A DNA stretch of 64,000 nucleotides from Micromonospora sp. NBC_01796. Its GTDB lineage: Bacteria; Actinomycetota; Actinomycetes; Mycobacteriales; Micromonosporaceae. Shown in pieces: positions 12,001 through 20,189 of this stretch (the stretch's first letter is position 1; every line of letters starts with the position of its first letter). A program made the position numbers and the translations under genes. The notes under the pieces are model-generated. The model saw nothing but the letters and a program-made list of their open reading frames with translations. It did no database searches and was not told the DNA's origin. The DNA lies in contig NZ_CP109078.1 of the NCBI RefSeq assembly GCF_035917455.1, forward strand, positions 6,060,001-6,124,000, given 5' to 3'.

Positions 12001-15000
12001 GGACGCGAGGCGCTCCGGCACCGGTTCGCCGCTGTCGTCGCCGACGTCGCCGAGGCGACCGCGGTGCTGCTCGGCGGCGCCCCGCCCCGCCTGGACGACA
12101 ACACCAGCGCCTGGCTCGCTGGCGCCGACGTCGACTGGGCCGCGCTGTGGGACGTGCACCCGGCCCGGATCTCCGTGCCCGCACCGCCGCTCGACCCGCA
12201 GCCGTTCTGGTTCGACGAGCGCACCCGCCGGACCGACGTGGACCGCCCGGCGGCTCCGGAGCCGCCCGCGCCGGCCGTCCGCACCGCCGCGGGCCGGATC
12301 GTGCTGCGGGACCCGTCGCGCCCACGGGCGAACGGCAACGTCACGCCGAGCGCCAACGTCAACGGCACCACGAGCGGCAACGGCCCGGCGAGCGGCAACG
12401 GCAACGGCACGGCCAACGACAACGGCATGGCGACCGGTACGGCGAGCGGCCACCCCAGCGGCGCGGCGAGCAGGAACGGCATCCCCAGCGGCACGGCGAA
12501 CGGCGTCCGTGTGGCGCGCGATGCGGGGTCGGCGCTGACCGTCCCGCCGCCACCGCACACCGTCCGGGTCGCGCACGTCCCCACGGAACCGGTACACACC
12601 CCACCGGCACCGGCACCGGCAGCGGTGCTGACGGCGCTCGTTCCGACGGCGGCCGTTCCGACGGGGGTCGCTCCGGTGGGCACGCCGGCGGCGACCGCCC
12701 CGGTGGGCGTGGTCGCCGGGCCGCCCGGCGAGGTGGCCGAGGTGGTCCGCGACTGCGTGGCCAGGGTGCTCGGCACCGACGCCGCGCAGATCACCGCCGA
12801 CCGGGCCTTCGCCGACCTCGGCCTCGACTCCATCTTCCGGATGGAGCTGGCGCGGCTCGTCATGGCGACGTTCGACGTCGAGCTCACCGCCGCCGACCTG
12901 TACGAGCACGACACCGTCGAGGCCGTCGCCGCGCTCGTCGCGCGTGGTGCGCAGGGGAAACGCCCCACGGTGGACGCCGATCCGGTCGAGGGGATCGTGA
13001 CCGAGGCGCTCGGACATCCGGTGGAGCACGGGCGGTCGTTCGCGGACAACGGGCTCACCTCGTTCGACATGCTGCGGGTGGTCGGCGCACTGGAACGGCG
13101 GTACGGCGCGCTACCCAAGACGCTGCTGTTCGACCAGCCGACGATGGCCGACCTCACCGGGTTCCTCGCCGGACGCGCCGAGGCCACGACCAGGACGGCG
13201 ACGGCGCCCGCCACCAGGACCGTCGAGAGCGACGCCGAGGTCGACGGCGAGCCGGTCGTGGTCCGCAAGCGAGCGCTCGCCGGACGACCCGTGCTCCGGG
13301 CACTCATGGCGGACCTCGACCGCCGGTACGCCAAGGAGGGCGGGCTCGCCGGCCGGGACATCGCGCCGTACGCGTTCGTCGACTCGGCGCGGGCCGGGTA
13401 CGTGAACTTCTCCGTACGCGGCGACGATCTGTTCGCCTGGAGCTTCGTCGGCCATCCCGACCACTTCCACGACCTTGTCGCCGAGTGGATGGCGTGGGCA
13501 CGCCGTGGCGCCCTGCGCCCGAACTTCCTGTCGCTCGCGCACCTGAGCGAGGTCGCCGGGGAGCCGGTCACCGCGACCCCGTTCGGGGCGGTGCAGCGGC
13601 TGACCGACCTGTCGACATTCACCACCGGCGGCGGCAGGATGCAGCGGCTGCGGAACCTGCTCCGCCGTTTCGAACGCGCCGGGGCGTGCCGCACCGAGGA
13701 GTACCGCACCGGGGCGTCCCCGGACGTCGACCGGCGCATCGTCGAGCTGATGGACTCCTGGGGTCGCCAGAAGCAGATGGTGAACCCGTACGTCGGTGTG
13801 GTCCGGGAGGAGATCCGTACGGGCGCACTCGATCCACGGCACCGCGTGTTCCTCACGTACGTCGACGACACCCTGGTTAACGCCGTCATCGTGACCCGGA
13901 TCCCGTCGGAGAACGGCTACCTGCTGGATCTTGAGTTCTATCCCGACTCCATGCCGAACGGCGGCCTGGAATGGGCGATCACCCAGATCATCGAGCGCAC
14001 CGCCGCCGAGGGGTGTACCTCGTTCAGCTTCGGGGCGAGCTTCGGTGTCGCGATCACCGAGTCGCCGAACGCGGACCCGGACGTGGCCGGTGCACTCGAG
14101 GAGCTGCACTCGATCGGTGTGTTCGGTACGGGCAACTTCCAGTTCAAGAACAAGTTCCGGCCGGAGAACACGCCGATCTACCTGTGCCAGCCGGCGACCG
14201 GCGACCGGACGTCGGTCACCGACATCATTCTGATGATCGGGAACCCGGACCTCGTCGACTCCTCCACCCCGAGCCGGGCATCGGGCGACGCCGAGGTGGT
14301 GCGGGCGCCGGCGGACGCCGTACCCGCGCCGGCGGCGGGGCAGGGGCGGGAGTGGGCCGAGGTGCTGGCCGCGCACGGGTACAACGCCCTCACCGTGCCG
14401 GCCGAACTGGTCCCGGTCGACCTGCTGACCGACTCGTGGGCGGAGCGGGCCGACGGGTTCATCGCCGTACGGACGCGGGAACTGGCCACCCGGTCCGACC
14501 CGCCCGAGCTGACCGAACTGGACTGGCTGCCGTTCGTCGAGGTGCTACCGACCAGATCCGGGCGCTCGGCCGAGGCGCTGCTGTGCCGCTGCCATCCCGG
14601 CCCCCGGGGCGTGGTGCTGCACACCGCCGTCTTCCCCACCTGGCTGCTGTCGCTCGTCGACCTCGGCTACGAGCCGGTCCAGGTCGGGAACGGTCGGCTC
14701 GACCCCGGCGCGCTGGCGGCGGAACTGGCTCGACGGGCGGCGGGGGCGGTGTCGTTCGTGGTGGTCGAGGCGTCCAACAACGCCGCGGGCGGGGCCCCGA
14801 TCGAACTCGACGCCCTCCGTGAGGTACGCCGGGTCACCACCGGACACGGCGTACCGCTGGTCCTGGATGCCAGCCGGATCGTCGAGAACGCCGTCTTCCT
14901 GGCCGACGACGACGGCGATCCGTGGCCGGAGGTACGGGAGTTGCTCGCGCTCGTGGACACGGCGACCTTCAGCCTCTCCAAGGACTTCGGGGTCACCTCG

Positions 15001-16413
15001 GGTGGGCTGGTCGCCACCAACGACGCCGAACTGGCGGCACGGCTGCGGGAGGACGTGGCGCGTCGCGGCTGGGAGGTCGACCGGTCCACCCGTACGACGC
15101 TGCGGGCCGCCCTTGCCGACCGGGCCGGCGTCGCGGAACTCGTACGGCGGCGCGTCGCTGCCGTACGGACGCTCCGCGACGGCCTGGGCGCCGCCGGCGT
15201 GCCGGTCGCTGACGCGGCCGGTGGGCACTGCCTGCTGCTCGACGTCGCCCGGATGCCCGGGTTCGCCGACCAGGAGCACCCGGTGATGTCCTGCCTGGCG
15301 TGGCTCTACGCGGGCGCCGGGGTCCGGGGCGCGCCGCACCTGGCGAGCGGGCCGCTCGCCGGCACCGTGCGACTGGCGGTTCCGGTCGGGTTCGGGCCGG
15401 CCGACGCCGAGTTGATCGTGGCCCGCATCGCGGCGCTCGTCGCCCGGCCCGGCCCCGTGACCGAGCTGGTCACCGGGGGGGTCCGGACGGCGGGGGAGGC
15501 GGCGCGGGCGGTCTACCAGCCGGTCGAGCGGGTGCCCGAAGACGTCCGGGAGGCGTTGCGCGACGAGCGCAGGCCGTCCGACGACAACGCGGCCGTCCTG
15601 CGGGAGTACCAGCCGGCGGTACACCGGCAGATCGTGCCGGCGGCCGGCGCCCGGGTCGAGGTGTTCACCGCCGGCGACGGCCCACCGCTGCTGCTCACCC
15701 ACCCGTTCAACATCGGCGCGGGCGTGTTCGCCCGGCAGTTCGCCGGGCTGGCCGAGCACTACCGGGTCATCAGCATCCACCACCCCGGCGTCGGGGCCAC
15801 CACCGGCGCGACGGACATCACCCTCGACGGGCTCGCCGCCCTCGAACGGGAGGTGCTGCGCACGATCGGGGTAACCGGCCCGGTCCACGTCGCAGGCGCG
15901 TCGTTCGGCGGGCTCGTCGCGCTGACCTTCGCGCTCAACCACCCGGCCGACACGGCGTCGCTGTGCCTGCTCGGCAGCTCGTACAAGATCGGCAACCGGG
16001 TTGGCGAGATCAACCGGCTTGCCGTCGTGGCGGCACAGGACCTCGACCGGACGATCGAGGGCGCCGACGCCGACGCCGACCGGCTCCGGCGCGAGCGCGC
16101 CGCCGTCGAGGCCCTGCTGCTGCGCTGCGAAAGCATGGACCCGCAGACCGGCCTGCGTTACCTCGACGTGTTCGCGGCCCGGCCCGACCTGCGCCACCGG
16201 CTCGGAGAACTGGACCTGCCGGTGCTCGTGGTGCAGGGCCGACACGACACCGTCATCCCGCTGGAGACCGCGCGGCTGGTGCACCGGGGCATCCGCGGCG
16301 CGCGGTACGCCGAGATCGCCGATGCCGGGCACTTCCCGTACCTGACCAGCCCGGACGCCTGCAACCGGCTCCTGGCGGACTTCCTGGCGAGCGTACGGAA
16401 GGAGGCGTCATGA
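1..16413 (+). CDS. Giant trans-AT polyketide synthase, 5'-truncated, ending in DUF-SH-TE (LnmJ-like)
   Basis: Frame 1 is open from the first base, so the gene very probably starts outside the window; GTG 211 (GGAGG 8 nt upstream) is the first in-window start and is used for numbering. Domains: ECH (1-255, PksI-like, motif [16 protein letters not shown]); ACP1 (Ser303); KS1 (Cys634); DH1 (HxxxGxxxxP and DxxxQ intact); KR1; C-methyltransferase (about 1680-1995, [10 protein letters not shown]); ACP2 (Ser2036); KS2 (Cys2287); DH2; KR2; ACP3 (Ser3346); KS3 (Cys3629); tandem ACP4/ACP5 (Ser4207, Ser4284); DUF (about 4350-4670); PLP-dependent SH domain (Lys4924); thioesterase (Ser5231, Asp5346, His5374). 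No module has an AT domain, and each KS ends in the usual trans-AT linker, so acylation must come from the AT-ER at 33579. All three KS keep Cys-His-His. Predicted chemistry is an alpha-methylated alkene, an alkene, then a beta-keto unit for beta-alkylation, sulfur insertion and release. The next gene overlaps by ATGA. The domain order at the end matches leinamycin-type synthases; the product is inferred. Confidence 0.95.
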   Translation, partial: SPRVDAPAAALETGADRPGRPDATNLPDATSRPIATSGPDATSGPDATSGPDATSGPDATSGPDATEAGGVTDGPELEFRILDHGVALLSMRSPMFTAGLLDALGEAFAEIERRDDVRAVVVTGNGSVFSMGGTPEALQTLAEGGGTFTDAAFVYEGMLRCTRPVVTAAAGHASGGGLAFACYGDVVVLSEESVYSANFTRYGFTPGMGATYVLEQRFGAALSAEMLLTGRSLTGAELRRRGANVTVLPQDEVLAAALDLARSMADKPAPVVRLLKSELAGRMLSRLPEIIASEVRMHESVLGAESAALVREHFAKVDDFRAGVTPEPEPAAGPGLDGDGVREAVVEIVGALLYLRPDEVVPSRSFADLGLDSIGAVELVRDLNRRFGTDLDSVAVYDHPTVPDLAEAVLRNSAESTALHIQATAPPPAPVPATAPVSPTAPVPATAPAATTAAPAFSTTSSAPMVLAEPTVAPASSTGAGGVSAGPPPLVLTPPSPGPAPVGESVSGPPPLTFAPQPPQPVVRPRPGGTRATEPPVPIAVIGMAGRFPGAPDLEAFWDNLAAGRSSIREVSADRWDLTGIFDPDPTAPGTTRSRWAALLDDVDAFDAGLFRVSPLDAEAMDPQQRLFLEQAWAALEDAGYAGQAMRCGVFVGCGAGDYPRLLERHGQGDTSEAFLGTASSILPARIAYLLNLTGPTMAIDTACSSSLTAVHLACESLRSGSCDTALAGGVAVMCTPQMQVWTSQTGMLSPTGRCAPFDTTADGIVLGEGVGAVVLKRLDRALADGDHVHGVLLASGVNGDGRTNGITAPSAVSQAALLREVHARAGAEVGYVEAHGTGTALGDPIEVKALAQVAGPDLVIGSVKANIGHTTMAAGIAGLLKVLLCLRHRQLPPTPHVDAPIPGLPVVTERVEWRGERLVAGVSSFGFSGTNCHVVVAEAPSRPAGTGTGPVVVPVSARTATALRELLDRLARHLSDTAADVHDVATTLALGRTKLAVRAAYVVTDTADLVRQLRGGPVAPGVPAELVALAERWVGGGEVDWAALHTGRRVPLPTYPFARDRFWVGRDRTVSALAPTDRLVAEHTIGGEPVLPGAAFLRSATSDGTPLVAAVTWLRPVVVGAPLTTVVTRNDRITLTVGGELYATATWRDADVEPESPGRLDLAAVEARCPTPLRVDELYAGFARAGLAYGPSFRVLTALRVGAGEAVGTLVARAGDEVQLLDGAMQAIAGLLEPSDRPLVPFGVESAFVTEGLPTEARVHVTRRDGHRFDVVLTDPAGRVRARLDGVALRPRDSAGTTPAEAGLLYLPTWSETAPLTGEPHVGRTVAVHTAADASLADALGADVTLRLGELPQDRFDTMYVLARTDDPAAPPEDDTSTLDAFRLLRGLLDLGADRYPLTLTFVVAGVAGLAGEPVHPHAAGLVGLASAITAEYPQWSVTCVDAGSGDATALATAIRRERGADRLVVLRGNRRLVRTLEPVAEPPAAPAPLRDGGVYLILGGTGGIGMEVSRHLARTRRARLAWLGRSPEDDRIRGLATEIEALGGRAVYLRADAGDPEAVRWAVAEARHRLGPVNGAIHAAIALRDRSLSMMDDVEFAEALRPKVTGLAALAAALDGDPLDFLAVFSSALSFAPAPGQANYAAASTFEDAYGLALHRRGRPVRVVNWGYWGTVGIVADAGHAARFAALGIGSIEPAEGIAALERILAGSYPQVAVLKGTPQGLSTLGVRPAAVQPQAVQGGEPDPITDPALTRSSDGFRALDGLARDLLRDRPLPAVAGPLRAAVAAATAEPRTGLSATDLLARHPDLAPHVELLNRCVDALPGVLRGSTPPTEVLFPGGTTDLVAAVYRGQRAADFYHRLMAAEVSAALSRVHGRPGRVLEIGAGTGAGSAFALEACAGARYDYTDVTAAFLREGEERFGVRFPGLAFRVLDIERDPAAQGFETGTYDVVLATNVLHATEDVVRTLHHARSLLRPGGVLLVNEVTRASDFLTATFGLLPGWWRFTDGHRRLPHSPLLSPTGWRAALAEAGLAVRIAGMPGVADDAQEQCVLVATGGAPSAEPALATVPAASVREYVRNVFAEMLKYRPADLDDTLTFDNFGVDSLVSQRIVRRFEADLGDLPATLLFEYLTIGQLADHLARERPERLAATLRTAPVGAVVPQPVPAPARTPATATAGPEPIAAGREPIAVVGVAGRYPGARNLDEFWQNLVSGRTSITEVPADRWDWREHFDPRRGRPGHTYSRWAAFIDDVDRFDPAMFGILPSDAAAMDPQERLFLETAWLLLEDAGGLGAQLRHDTGVFVGTMYGSYGRIAAAQGWPEGRYTDGHSAYWSIANRVSYTLDLTGPSFAVDSACSSSLTAVHLACESLRRGECSTAIAGGVNLVLHPAHLIALSSMTMLSADGACKVFDERADGFVPGEGVGAVLLKPLSAAQRDGDRIWGVIEGGFVNAGGRTAGYTVPNPNAQADLVVRALAEAGVGPADVGYLEAHGTGTALGDPIEIAGLAKALGTARPGARPVAVGSVKANIGHLEGAAGIAGLTKVLLQLAHGTIAPCANLATVNPRIDLSGTFVLPTEAQPWTGPRRAGISSFGAGGANTHLVVAGWPAPEPAPVQPGPHVAVLSARTPAQLRALASAVADHVERGLPRLDQLAYTMQVGRAELAHRLAVVVSDTTELVRRLRSGDVVTGVVGADPLFSGDGGAEITAGLLRQGRLDNLAELWVRGVPVDWASRWSVRPGRVTLPPYPFERQRLWLPSPTGSPSAGNGDHLVGGQGVMPGAASLELVCSGLGASFALHDVRWRAPLPAGGHSRPRVRLDDGRFTVADAGTTYLTGGYDTSARLAETVDLAEVRARCGDAVEPADLYATMRAAGLEHGERMRVLRDIRVGDGVCLARIEATERPLVLDGAFQALAALPGPDRLQVPAGFAALVCDGPLPTRSWVVAEDLAGGTAERRFRLRITDDGGRVLLRVDDLRVVSPPTDLSVATDPCVYLRPEWTDEPVSVTGAPPARIRVIGDGPTFGGRADQAEPDVVLVHLPAVTGGLADEVRASLHEVLRAATEVLGRDPAAQLRVVVGCPDERPAYTAVSAALRTLSLEHSGFSGAVVRGGGPTDGDLRHVSGPPEERVHDIRYAAGVRQVRRMVPFRPGTPVRQTGGVYVVIGGTGAIGRHLAAHLVATRAPAAVVLVGRTAPSDHDFAFVRADVTVQAEVRRAVTEVRDRYGRIDGVIHAAGTHDDARALAKSTSGIDAVLAPKVFGLRYLVDALGAEPPEFFALCSSIAGRTGNLGQVDYAYANAFLDEFAAGRPGVVSICWPLWADGGMAVDDATRRLFARRWGSEPLGTAEALHAFDRVASGSDPVVAVHRPTAVAPLEPPADPRPDLDLDLELRGLAAGFLLVDPEEVDPDTGLLDLGFDSISLTGLVNQVNDRFGLDLLPTVLYERPTLTALAAHLRTVLPTPAASTPAVMAPVASTPVASTSVVATFGELADVEVEPGAADVGGVARDAAVAHVGDVAGAPVVAHAGGVPSLDEEAVPADAVAVVGVAGVLPGSPDLDAFWQHLVDGDDLVRAVPSDRTDLLNDPATAGIRAGFLDDVRSFDAARFGIAPREAALMDPQQRLFLQTAWQAVADAGYRHADLAGTDTGLFVGVSACDYDDLLRAHDVPVEAHTASGLADCILANRVSYLLDLRGPSEAIDTACSSSLVAVHRAVRALVSGECSMALAGGVNVLLSPGLFVAFQSSGMLSADGRCKTFDASADGYGRGEGCGVVLLKPLRTALADGDQVIAVIRGSAVNHAGRGPSLTAPNPEAQARVITRAYRAAGVEPARVSYIEAHGTGTRLGDPIEIEGLKKAFDGVDGAIAVGAVKTNIGHLEAAAGIAGLLKVLLSIRYGQLPPTLHQHSRNPYLRLDGTPFTILDRGMPWTGARVAGVSSFGFGGTNAHLVLESPPPVEPRPAPGPWRLVLSADNPGALEVYRRRVARYLVSGSDRPDLARVAYTLQTGREALRHRFAAVVADVAEATAVLLGGAPPRLDDNTSAWLAGADVDWAALWDVHPARISVPAPPLDPQPFWFDERTRRTDVDRPAAPEPPAPAVRTAAGRIVLRDPSRPRANGNVTPSANVNGTTSGNGPASGNGNGTANDNGMATGTASGHPSGAASRNGIPSGTANGVRVARDAGSALTVPPPPHTVRVAHVPTEPVHTPPAPAPAAVLTALVPTAAVPTGVAPVGTPAATAPVGVVAGPPGEVAEVVRDCVARVLGTDAAQITADRAFADLGLDSIFRMELARLVMATFDVELTAADLYEHDTVEAVAALVARGAQGKRPTVDADPVEGIVTEALGHPVEHGRSFADNGLTSFDMLRVVGALERRYGALPKTLLFDQPTMADLTGFLAGRAEATTRTATAPATRTVESDAEVDGEPVVVRKRALAGRPVLRALMADLDRRYAKEGGLAGRDIAPYAFVDSARAGYVNFSVRGDDLFAWSFVGHPDHFHDLVAEWMAWARRGALRPNFLSLAHLSEVAGEPVTATPFGAVQRLTDLSTFTTGGGRMQRLRNLLRRFERAGACRTEEYRTGASPDVDRRIVELMDSWGRQKQMVNPYVGVVREEIRTGALDPRHRVFLTYVDDTLVNAVIVTRIPSENGYLLDLEFYPDSMPNGGLEWAITQIIERTAAEGCTSFSFGASFGVAITESPNADPDVAGALEELHSIGVFGTGNFQFKNKFRPENTPIYLCQPATGDRTSVTDIILMIGNPDLVDSSTPSRASGDAEVVRAPADAVPAPAAGQGREWAEVLAAHGYNALTVPAELVPVDLLTDSWAERADGFIAVRTRELATRSDPPELTELDWLPFVEVLPTRSGRSAEALLCRCHPGPRGVVLHTAVFPTWLLSLVDLGYEPVQVGNGRLDPGALAAELARRAAGAVSFVVVEASNNAAGGAPIELDALREVRRVTTGHGVPLVLDASRIVENAVFLADDDGDPWPEVRELLALVDTATFSLSKDFGVTSGGLVATNDAELAARLREDVARRGWEVDRSTRTTLRAALADRAGVAELVRRRVAAVRTLRDGLGAAGVPVADAAGGHCLLLDVARMPGFADQEHPVMSCLAWLYAGAGVRGAPHLASGPLAGTVRLAVPVGFGPADAELIVARIAALVARPGPVTELVTGGVRTAGEAARAVYQPVERVPEDVREALRDERRPSDDNAAVLREYQPAVHRQIVPAAGARVEVFTAGDGPPLLLTHPFNIGAGVFARQFAGLAEHYRVISIHHPGVGATTGATDITLDGLAALEREVLRTIGVTGPVHVAGASFGGLVALTFALNHPADTASLCLLGSSYKIGNRVGEINRLAVVAAQDLDRTIEGADADADRLRRERAAVEALLLRCESMDPQTGLRYLDVFAARPDLRHRLGELDLPVLVVQGRHDTVIPLETARLVHRGIRGARYAEIADAGHFPYLTSPDACNRLLADFLASVRKEAS
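67..192 (+). repeat. 18-bp tandem repeat encoding a PDATSG linker in the PKS
   Basis: Five near-perfect 18-bp units GCGACGAGCGGGCCGGAY run from 103 to 192, preceded by two degenerate units (67-84 and 85-102). The only difference among the five is C/T at the last base, alternating C,T,C,T,C, so the higher-order period is 36 bp. In frame 1 this base is the wobble position of Asp (GAC/GAT), so every unit reads A-T-S-G-P-D. In the other two frames it would change an amino acid. This supports frame 1 as coding and suggests a flexible inter-domain linker before the ECH domain. Confidence 0.85.
13250..15570 (+). other. DUF-SH didomain inside the PKS (sulfur-insertion block)
   Basis: This block follows ACP5. 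The first part (about 13250-14230) resembles a GNAT-fold, DUF2156-like domain in its last third: motifs [17 protein letters not shown] and [15 protein letters not shown]. The second part (about 14290-15560) is a fold-type I PLP domain with [10 protein letters not shown] (Asp for the pyridine nitrogen) and FSLSKDFG, whose Lys4924 is the likely Schiff-base lysine. In leinamycin biosynthesis this pair (DUF-SH) adds a cysteine-derived sulfur to the ACP-bound chain, with SH acting as a C-S lyase. Placement directly before the thioesterase matches that system. The DUF fold assignment is by eye and less certain than SH. Confidence 0.85.
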
Positions 16414-17345
16414 CCGTGCTCACCCCCGAGCTTGAACTACTCGGCCCCGACGCGACGACCCGCACGACCGTCGTCCGGCCCGGAATGTGCGGTCCCGGTT
16501 CGCTGTTCGTCGGGCAGATCGGTGACTGGACCTGGGACACCGTCAGCGCGGTCAGCGGCACCAACGTCTACACCGCCCGCGACACCGGCGGGGCGCCGAC
16601 CTACCTGGCCTTCCACTACTTCCACCTGCGCGGCGGCGCGGACCTGCACGTGCGCGGCATGACCTTCGGCGACGTGCTGCGCGTGGACTCGCGGGCCTTC
16701 GCATTCGGCAGCGAGTCCGTGCTGACGCTGCACGAGATCCGCCGGGGCGACGTACCGGCCCGAAAGATCGACCCGGACGAGTTCTACGCCCACCCCGACC
16801 CGGCCTGCCTGTACGCGCAGAACTTCAACCGCTGGGTCGTACGCGGCCCGTCCGGTGGCAACGGTGACCTGCGCAGCGCGTCGCCGCCCGGGTTCCGCCA
16901 CGACCACCTCCCCGCCCTGCCGGCCCGCTACTCGCCCAGACGCGCCTACGGGGACCTGCGCGACCTGTACGCCGCGCCCGAGCCGGTGGACGGGGTCGAC
17001 CGGCTGGTGCTCGACTACCCGGTCGATCCCAGCCGCGACCTCAACGGCGTCGGCCTGCTGTACTTCGCCGCCTACTTTTCCATCGTCGACTGGGCCGTGC
17101 TGCGGTTGTGGCGGCACCGGGGCGGTACCGACGCCGGGTTCCTCCGCCGGGTCGTGCTCGACCAGCGCCTGAGCTATCTGGGCAACGCCGACGCCGGCGC
17201 GGTGCTGCGGGCTCGGGTGAGCCGGCAGCCGGGCGGCGACGTGCCGGGCGCCGACGAGACCGTACGGGTGGTGCTCACCGATCGCGACACCGGACGGCCG
17301 ATCGCGGTCGCCCTGCAGCAGGTACGGACGGAGGACCAGAGATGA
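16410..17345 (+). CDS. LnmK-like bifunctional acyltransferase/decarboxylase
   Basis: A 311-residue protein starting at ATG 16410, inside the PKS stop (ATGA), with AAGGAGG just upstream. The N-terminal stretch VRPGMCGPGSLFVGQIGDWT and the later motifs FHYFHLRGG, LTLHEIRRG, YAQNFNRWVV and NGVGLLYFA agree closely with LnmK of the leinamycin pathway, as I remember that protein. LnmK is a double hot-dog enzyme that loads methylmalonyl units from CoA onto the carrier LnmL and decarboxylates them to propionyl-ACP, the nucleophile for beta-alkylation. The next gene is a carrier protein overlapping by ATGA, then an HMG-CoA-synthase-like gene, the LnmK-L-M order. Length is close to LnmK. Alternative acyl specificity (malonyl) cannot be excluded. 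Confidence 0.92.
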   Translation: MTVLTPELELLGPDATTRTTVVRPGMCGPGSLFVGQIGDWTWDTVSAVSGTNVYTARDTGGAPTYLAFHYFHLRGGADLHVRGMTFGDVLRVDSRAFAFGSESVLTLHEIRRGDVPARKIDPDEFYAHPDPACLYAQNFNRWVVRGPSGGNGDLRSASPPGFRHDHLPALPARYSPRRAYGDLRDLYAAPEPVDGVDRLVLDYPVDPSRDLNGVGLLYFAAYFSIVDWAVLRLWRHRGGTDAGFLRRVVLDQRLSYLGNADAGAVLRARVSRQPGGDVPGADETVRVVLTDRDTGRPIAVALQQVRTEDQR

Positions 17346-17584
17346 CCGACACGGACCTCCGGCGGGTGGTGTACGAGGTGATCATGGAGATTCTTCCGTC
17401 GGTTTCCGACGAGCAGATCTCCGGTGACAAACACCTGCGCGACCTCGGTGCCGACTCGATCGACCGGGTCGAGATCATCCTTGGCCTCCGCGAGCGGCTC
17501 GGCATCGACGAGCCCCTCGGCAGCTTCAGCGACCTGCCCGACATCGACCGTCTGGTCGGGTTCCTCCGGGAGGTGACCACGTGA
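17342..17584 (+). CDS. Donor acyl carrier protein (LnmL-like)
   Basis: An 80-residue discrete carrier protein with the phosphopantetheine motif LGADSIDRVE. It starts at ATG 17342 within the stop of the LnmK-like gene, and its own TGA overlaps the GTG start of the HMG-CoA-synthase-like gene, so the three are translationally coupled. The position predicts that it holds the propionyl (or acetyl) group made by the LnmK-like enzyme and presents it to the HMGS-like enzyme. The sequence IDRVEIILGLRERLGI, rich in acidic residues around the serine, is typical of donor ACPs in beta-branching cassettes. The partner assignment is from gene order. Confidence 0.92.
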   Translation: MTDTDLRRVVYEVIMEILPSVSDEQISGDKHLRDLGADSIDRVEIILGLRERLGIDEPLGSFSDLPDIDRLVGFLREVTT

Positions 17585-18816
17585 CCGCCGGCATCGAGGC
17601 CCTCAACGTCTACTGCGGGGTGGCCGCCGTCCCGGTGCCCGTCCTGTTCGAAGGGCGGGGACTGGACCCCGCCCGCCTCGACAACCTCATGATGACGGCG
17701 AAGTCGGTCGCGCTGCCGTTCGAGGATCCGGTCACGCACGCGGTCAACGCCGCCCGGCCGATCGTCGAGGCACTGGACCCGGCCGACCGCGACCGGATCG
17801 AACTGCTGGTCATCTCCACCGAGTCCGGCCTCGACTACAGCAAGTCGATCGCGTCGTACGTGCACCGCCACCTCGGGCTCAGCCGCCGGTGCCGGGTGTT
17901 CGAGGTCAAGCAGGCCTGCTACGCCGCGACCGGGGCCCTGCAACTGGCCTGCGGGTACCTCGCCTCCGGTGTGTCGCCGGGCGCCAAGGCACTGGTGATC
18001 GCGACCGACGTGTCCCTCGTGGACGAGGCCGCCTCCTACACCGAACCCGCGATGGGCACCGGTGCCGCGGCCGTGCTGCTCGGCGCCGACCCGCAGGTCC
18101 TCGACGTGGACCTGGGCGCGTTCGGCACGTACAGCTACGAGACCCTCGACTCGGCCCGACCCGGCCCCACCTTCGACATCGCCGACGCCGACCGGTCGCT
18201 GTTCGCCTATCTGGACTGCCTGACGAACGCCTACGGCCACTACGCGGAGAAGGTCGAGGGGGCCGACTTCGCCACCACGTTCGCCGGGCTGGCGATGCAC
18301 ACGCCGTTCGCCGGCATCGTCCGCGCGGCACACCGCAAACTGGCCCGCGACCATCGGCTCCCCGACGCCGAGACGGACTTCGCCCGCCGGGTCGCGCCCG
18401 GCCTGGAGTACCCCCGCCTGGTCGGCAACCTCTGTTCGGGCTCCGTGTACCTGGCCCTGGCCAGCCTCATCGATCACCTGCGCACGGAGGAACCGATCCG
18501 GGTCGGCCTGTACTCGTACGGCTCCGGCTGCGCCGCCGAGTTCTACAGCGGACTGGTGGACGCCCGGTCCACCGCGGCGGTCGGCCGGATGCGCATCGGC
18601 GAGCACCTCGCCGGCCGGTGCGAGCTGACCTTCGACGAGTACCGGCGGATCCTCGCGGACACCGCCGACTGCCTGGTGCCGGTGGCGGACAAGCGGATCG
18701 ACCCGCAGCGCAGCGCGGCGGTCCTGGAGCGCGTCGGCATCTCCCGGGAGCTGCTCGCCTGCACCGGCGCGCAGGGCTATCACCGCACCTACGAGTGGAT
18801 CGGAGTGGGCGCATGA
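17581..18816 (+). CDS. HMG-CoA synthase-like beta-branching enzyme (LnmM-like)
   Basis: A 411-residue HMG-CoA synthase homologue. The catalytic triad of the family is visible as Glu81 (in STESG), Cys113 (in KQACYAAT) and His240 (in MHTPF). In trans-AT pathways such enzymes condense a donor acyl-ACP onto the beta-ketone of an ACP-bound polyketide, giving an HMG-like intermediate that ECH enzymes dehydrate and decarboxylate. Here it lies directly behind the LnmK-like enzyme and its ACP, so a propionyl-derived nucleophile is the first expectation. It is the only HMGS in the window, although two donor systems are present. It starts with GTG overlapping the ACP stop. Confidence 0.93.
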   Translation: MTAGIEALNVYCGVAAVPVPVLFEGRGLDPARLDNLMMTAKSVALPFEDPVTHAVNAARPIVEALDPADRDRIELLVISTESGLDYSKSIASYVHRHLGLSRRCRVFEVKQACYAATGALQLACGYLASGVSPGAKALVIATDVSLVDEAASYTEPAMGTGAAAVLLGADPQVLDVDLGAFGTYSYETLDSARPGPTFDIADADRSLFAYLDCLTNAYGHYAEKVEGADFATTFAGLAMHTPFAGIVRAAHRKLARDHRLPDAETDFARRVAPGLEYPRLVGNLCSGSVYLALASLIDHLRTEEPIRVGLYSYGSGCAAEFYSGLVDARSTAAVGRMRIGEHLAGRCELTFDEYRRILADTADCLVPVADKRIDPQRSAAVLERVGISRELLACTGAQGYHRTYEWIGVGA

Positions 18817-19955
18817 CCGCCGTGCTGGACCTCGCCCGCGCACTACTGGCCGTGGAGCCGTTGCTGAGCGCCCTGCCGCAGCCGGTACGCGTACGGTGCA
18901 CCGACCCCGGTACCGCCGACCGCCTGACCCGGCTGACCGACCTGCTGAACCTGCCGACGCTGACACCCGTGTCCGACGCGGCCGGGCTCGGCCCGTTCGA
19001 GCGGGTGGTGAGCGAGTTCCTGAACCTCGCCGTGGGCCCACCGCTGCTCCACGGCGACGACGACATCGCCGTGGCCGAGGCACGCCGACGCGACTTCACC
19101 GGCCGGTTTCCGCGTACCGACGTACGCACCGGCGACGGGGTCGTGCTGCCCACCTACTCCGCCGGCAACCCGGACCGGCCGGCGGTACTGATCGCGTCCG
19201 CGTGCGGGATGCCCGCCCGCCTCGCGGAGGGCTGGCTCGACCGGCTGTCGCGCGACTTCTTCGTCCTCGTCCCCGAGACCCGGGGTCTGTTCGCGGCCGT
19301 CGACGGGTTCACCGGCAGCGCCGACGTCGGAGCCCAGGCCGAGGACCTGCTCGCGGTCCTGGACCACTTCGCGCTGGAACGCGCGCACCTGCTCGGGCTG
19401 TGCGGTGGTGCCGTGGTGGCCGTCGTCGCGGCAGCGCGCAAGCCGGACCGGGTGTCGTCGCTCAGCCTCTGGCACGGCGACTTCGACCTCGGCGACGAGA
19501 GCTCGAAGACCGACCACCAGCGCAACCTGCAGGCGTTGATGGCGCTGGCGGCCCGGGGCAGGCAGCAGGCGGCGGCCGTGCACGCGGTGCTCGCGAACAC
19601 GATGCTCGGCGTCGCCCCGCCGCAGCTGGCGCATCTGGTGGTCTACCCGTACGCGACGCCGGACCTGCTGCGGCTCTACTGCCAACTCAACGGCGACATC
19701 ATGGCCACCGACGTCCGCCCGTACCTCGCCGGTCTGACCCACCGCACCCTCGTCGTCACCAGCGAGGACGACCACACGGCGGACCCCGCCGGGTCGCGGG
19801 CCGTCGCCGCCCGGCTCACCGGGGCGGCGCTGCACGTCGCCCCGCACGGCGACCACCTGTCCCTCTTCCGCGCGGATCCCCACCTCGTGGATCTCGCCGC
19901 GCGGTTCATCGCCGGGGACGCCGTCCCCGGCCCACAGATCCCCGCCGGCCCCTGA
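18813..19955 (+). CDS. Alpha/beta-hydrolase aminoacyl shuttle with Cys nucleophile (SyrC/CmaE-like)
   Basis: A 380-residue alpha/beta-hydrolase fold protein starting at ATG 18813 (ATGA overlap with HMGS). The nucleophile elbow reads GLCGGA, with Cys197 where thioesterases have Ser; a late motif HGDHLSLF supplies the His. A Cys nucleophile with a long N-terminal extension (about 110 residues before the hydrolase core) is the hallmark of SyrC and CmaE, which move chlorothreonyl or aminoacyl groups between separate thiolation domains. The window also encodes a threonine-type A-T protein and a SyrB2-like halogenase, so the likely role is transfer of 4-chlorothreonine to the NRPS. A simple editing thioesterase is the alternative, but a separate type II thioesterase exists at 26263. 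Confidence 0.82.
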   Translation: MTAVLDLARALLAVEPLLSALPQPVRVRCTDPGTADRLTRLTDLLNLPTLTPVSDAAGLGPFERVVSEFLNLAVGPPLLHGDDDIAVAEARRRDFTGRFPRTDVRTGDGVVLPTYSAGNPDRPAVLIASACGMPARLAEGWLDRLSRDFFVLVPETRGLFAAVDGFTGSADVGAQAEDLLAVLDHFALERAHLLGLCGGAVVAVVAAARKPDRVSSLSLWHGDFDLGDESSKTDHQRNLQALMALAARGRQQAAAVHAVLANTMLGVAPPQLAHLVVYPYATPDLLRLYCQLNGDIMATDVRPYLAGLTHRTLVVTSEDDHTADPAGSRAVAARLTGAALHVAPHGDHLSLFRADPHLVDLAARFIAGDAVPGPQIPAGP

Positions 19956-20005
19956 ACGGCGGGTGGCACCGAACCCCAACCAGGAACGGAGAGGAGGTGT
20001 TCCCC

Positions 20006-20107
20006 ATGACGAAGGAGACCGAGACCCGGAAGAAGGCTCTTCCGGTACGCAAGCTCGAGTCCGTCAAGGCCAGCGCTGCTGTGCCGTGCGGCCCGTCCCC
20101 GGTCTGA
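20006..20107 (+). CDS. 33-residue peptide, candidate RiPP precursor or signal peptide
   Basis: A short ORF with an ideal Shine-Dalgarno (AGGAGGTG, 19993-20000) six bases before ATG 20006. The peptide has a charged N-terminal half (TKETETRKKALPVRKLE) and a small, neutral C-terminal part (SVKASAAVPCGPSPV) with one Cys and two Pro, the layout of a leader plus core. It sits 50 nt after the SyrC-like gene and 82 nt before a PqqD-M50 membrane protease gene that has a near-identical ribosome binding region (GAGGAGGTGTCCCC). A 12-bp hairpin separates the two, which would favour more peptide than protease. I know no named family for it. It is below usual gene-calling length, and translation is inferred from the SD and context. 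Confidence 0.62.
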   Translation: MTKETETRKKALPVRKLESVKASAAVPCGPSPV

Positions 20108-20116
20108 CCGACCAAC

Positions 20117-20144
20117 GCGGGGGGTCCGGAAACGGGCCCCCCGC
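20117..20144 (+). terminator. GAAA-loop hairpin between peptide and protease genes (attenuator)
   Basis: Left arm 20117-20128 and right arm 20133-20144 form a 12-bp stem (one T-G wobble) closed by a GAAA tetraloop. There is no T-run after it, so it is more likely a partial terminator or an RNA 3'-end stabiliser than a full stop. Such hairpins commonly follow RiPP precursor genes to raise precursor dosage over the maturation genes. Confidence 0.75.
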
Positions 20145-20189
20145 CCTCGATCCCGCAGTTTCCGCACAGTCTGAGGAGGTGTCCCCAAG

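Noticed and set aside
18813-19955. A second type II thioesterase
   Set aside because: The nucleophile is Cys and there is a long N-terminal extension, as in SyrC/CmaE shuttles; a Ser-type thioesterase already exists at 26263.
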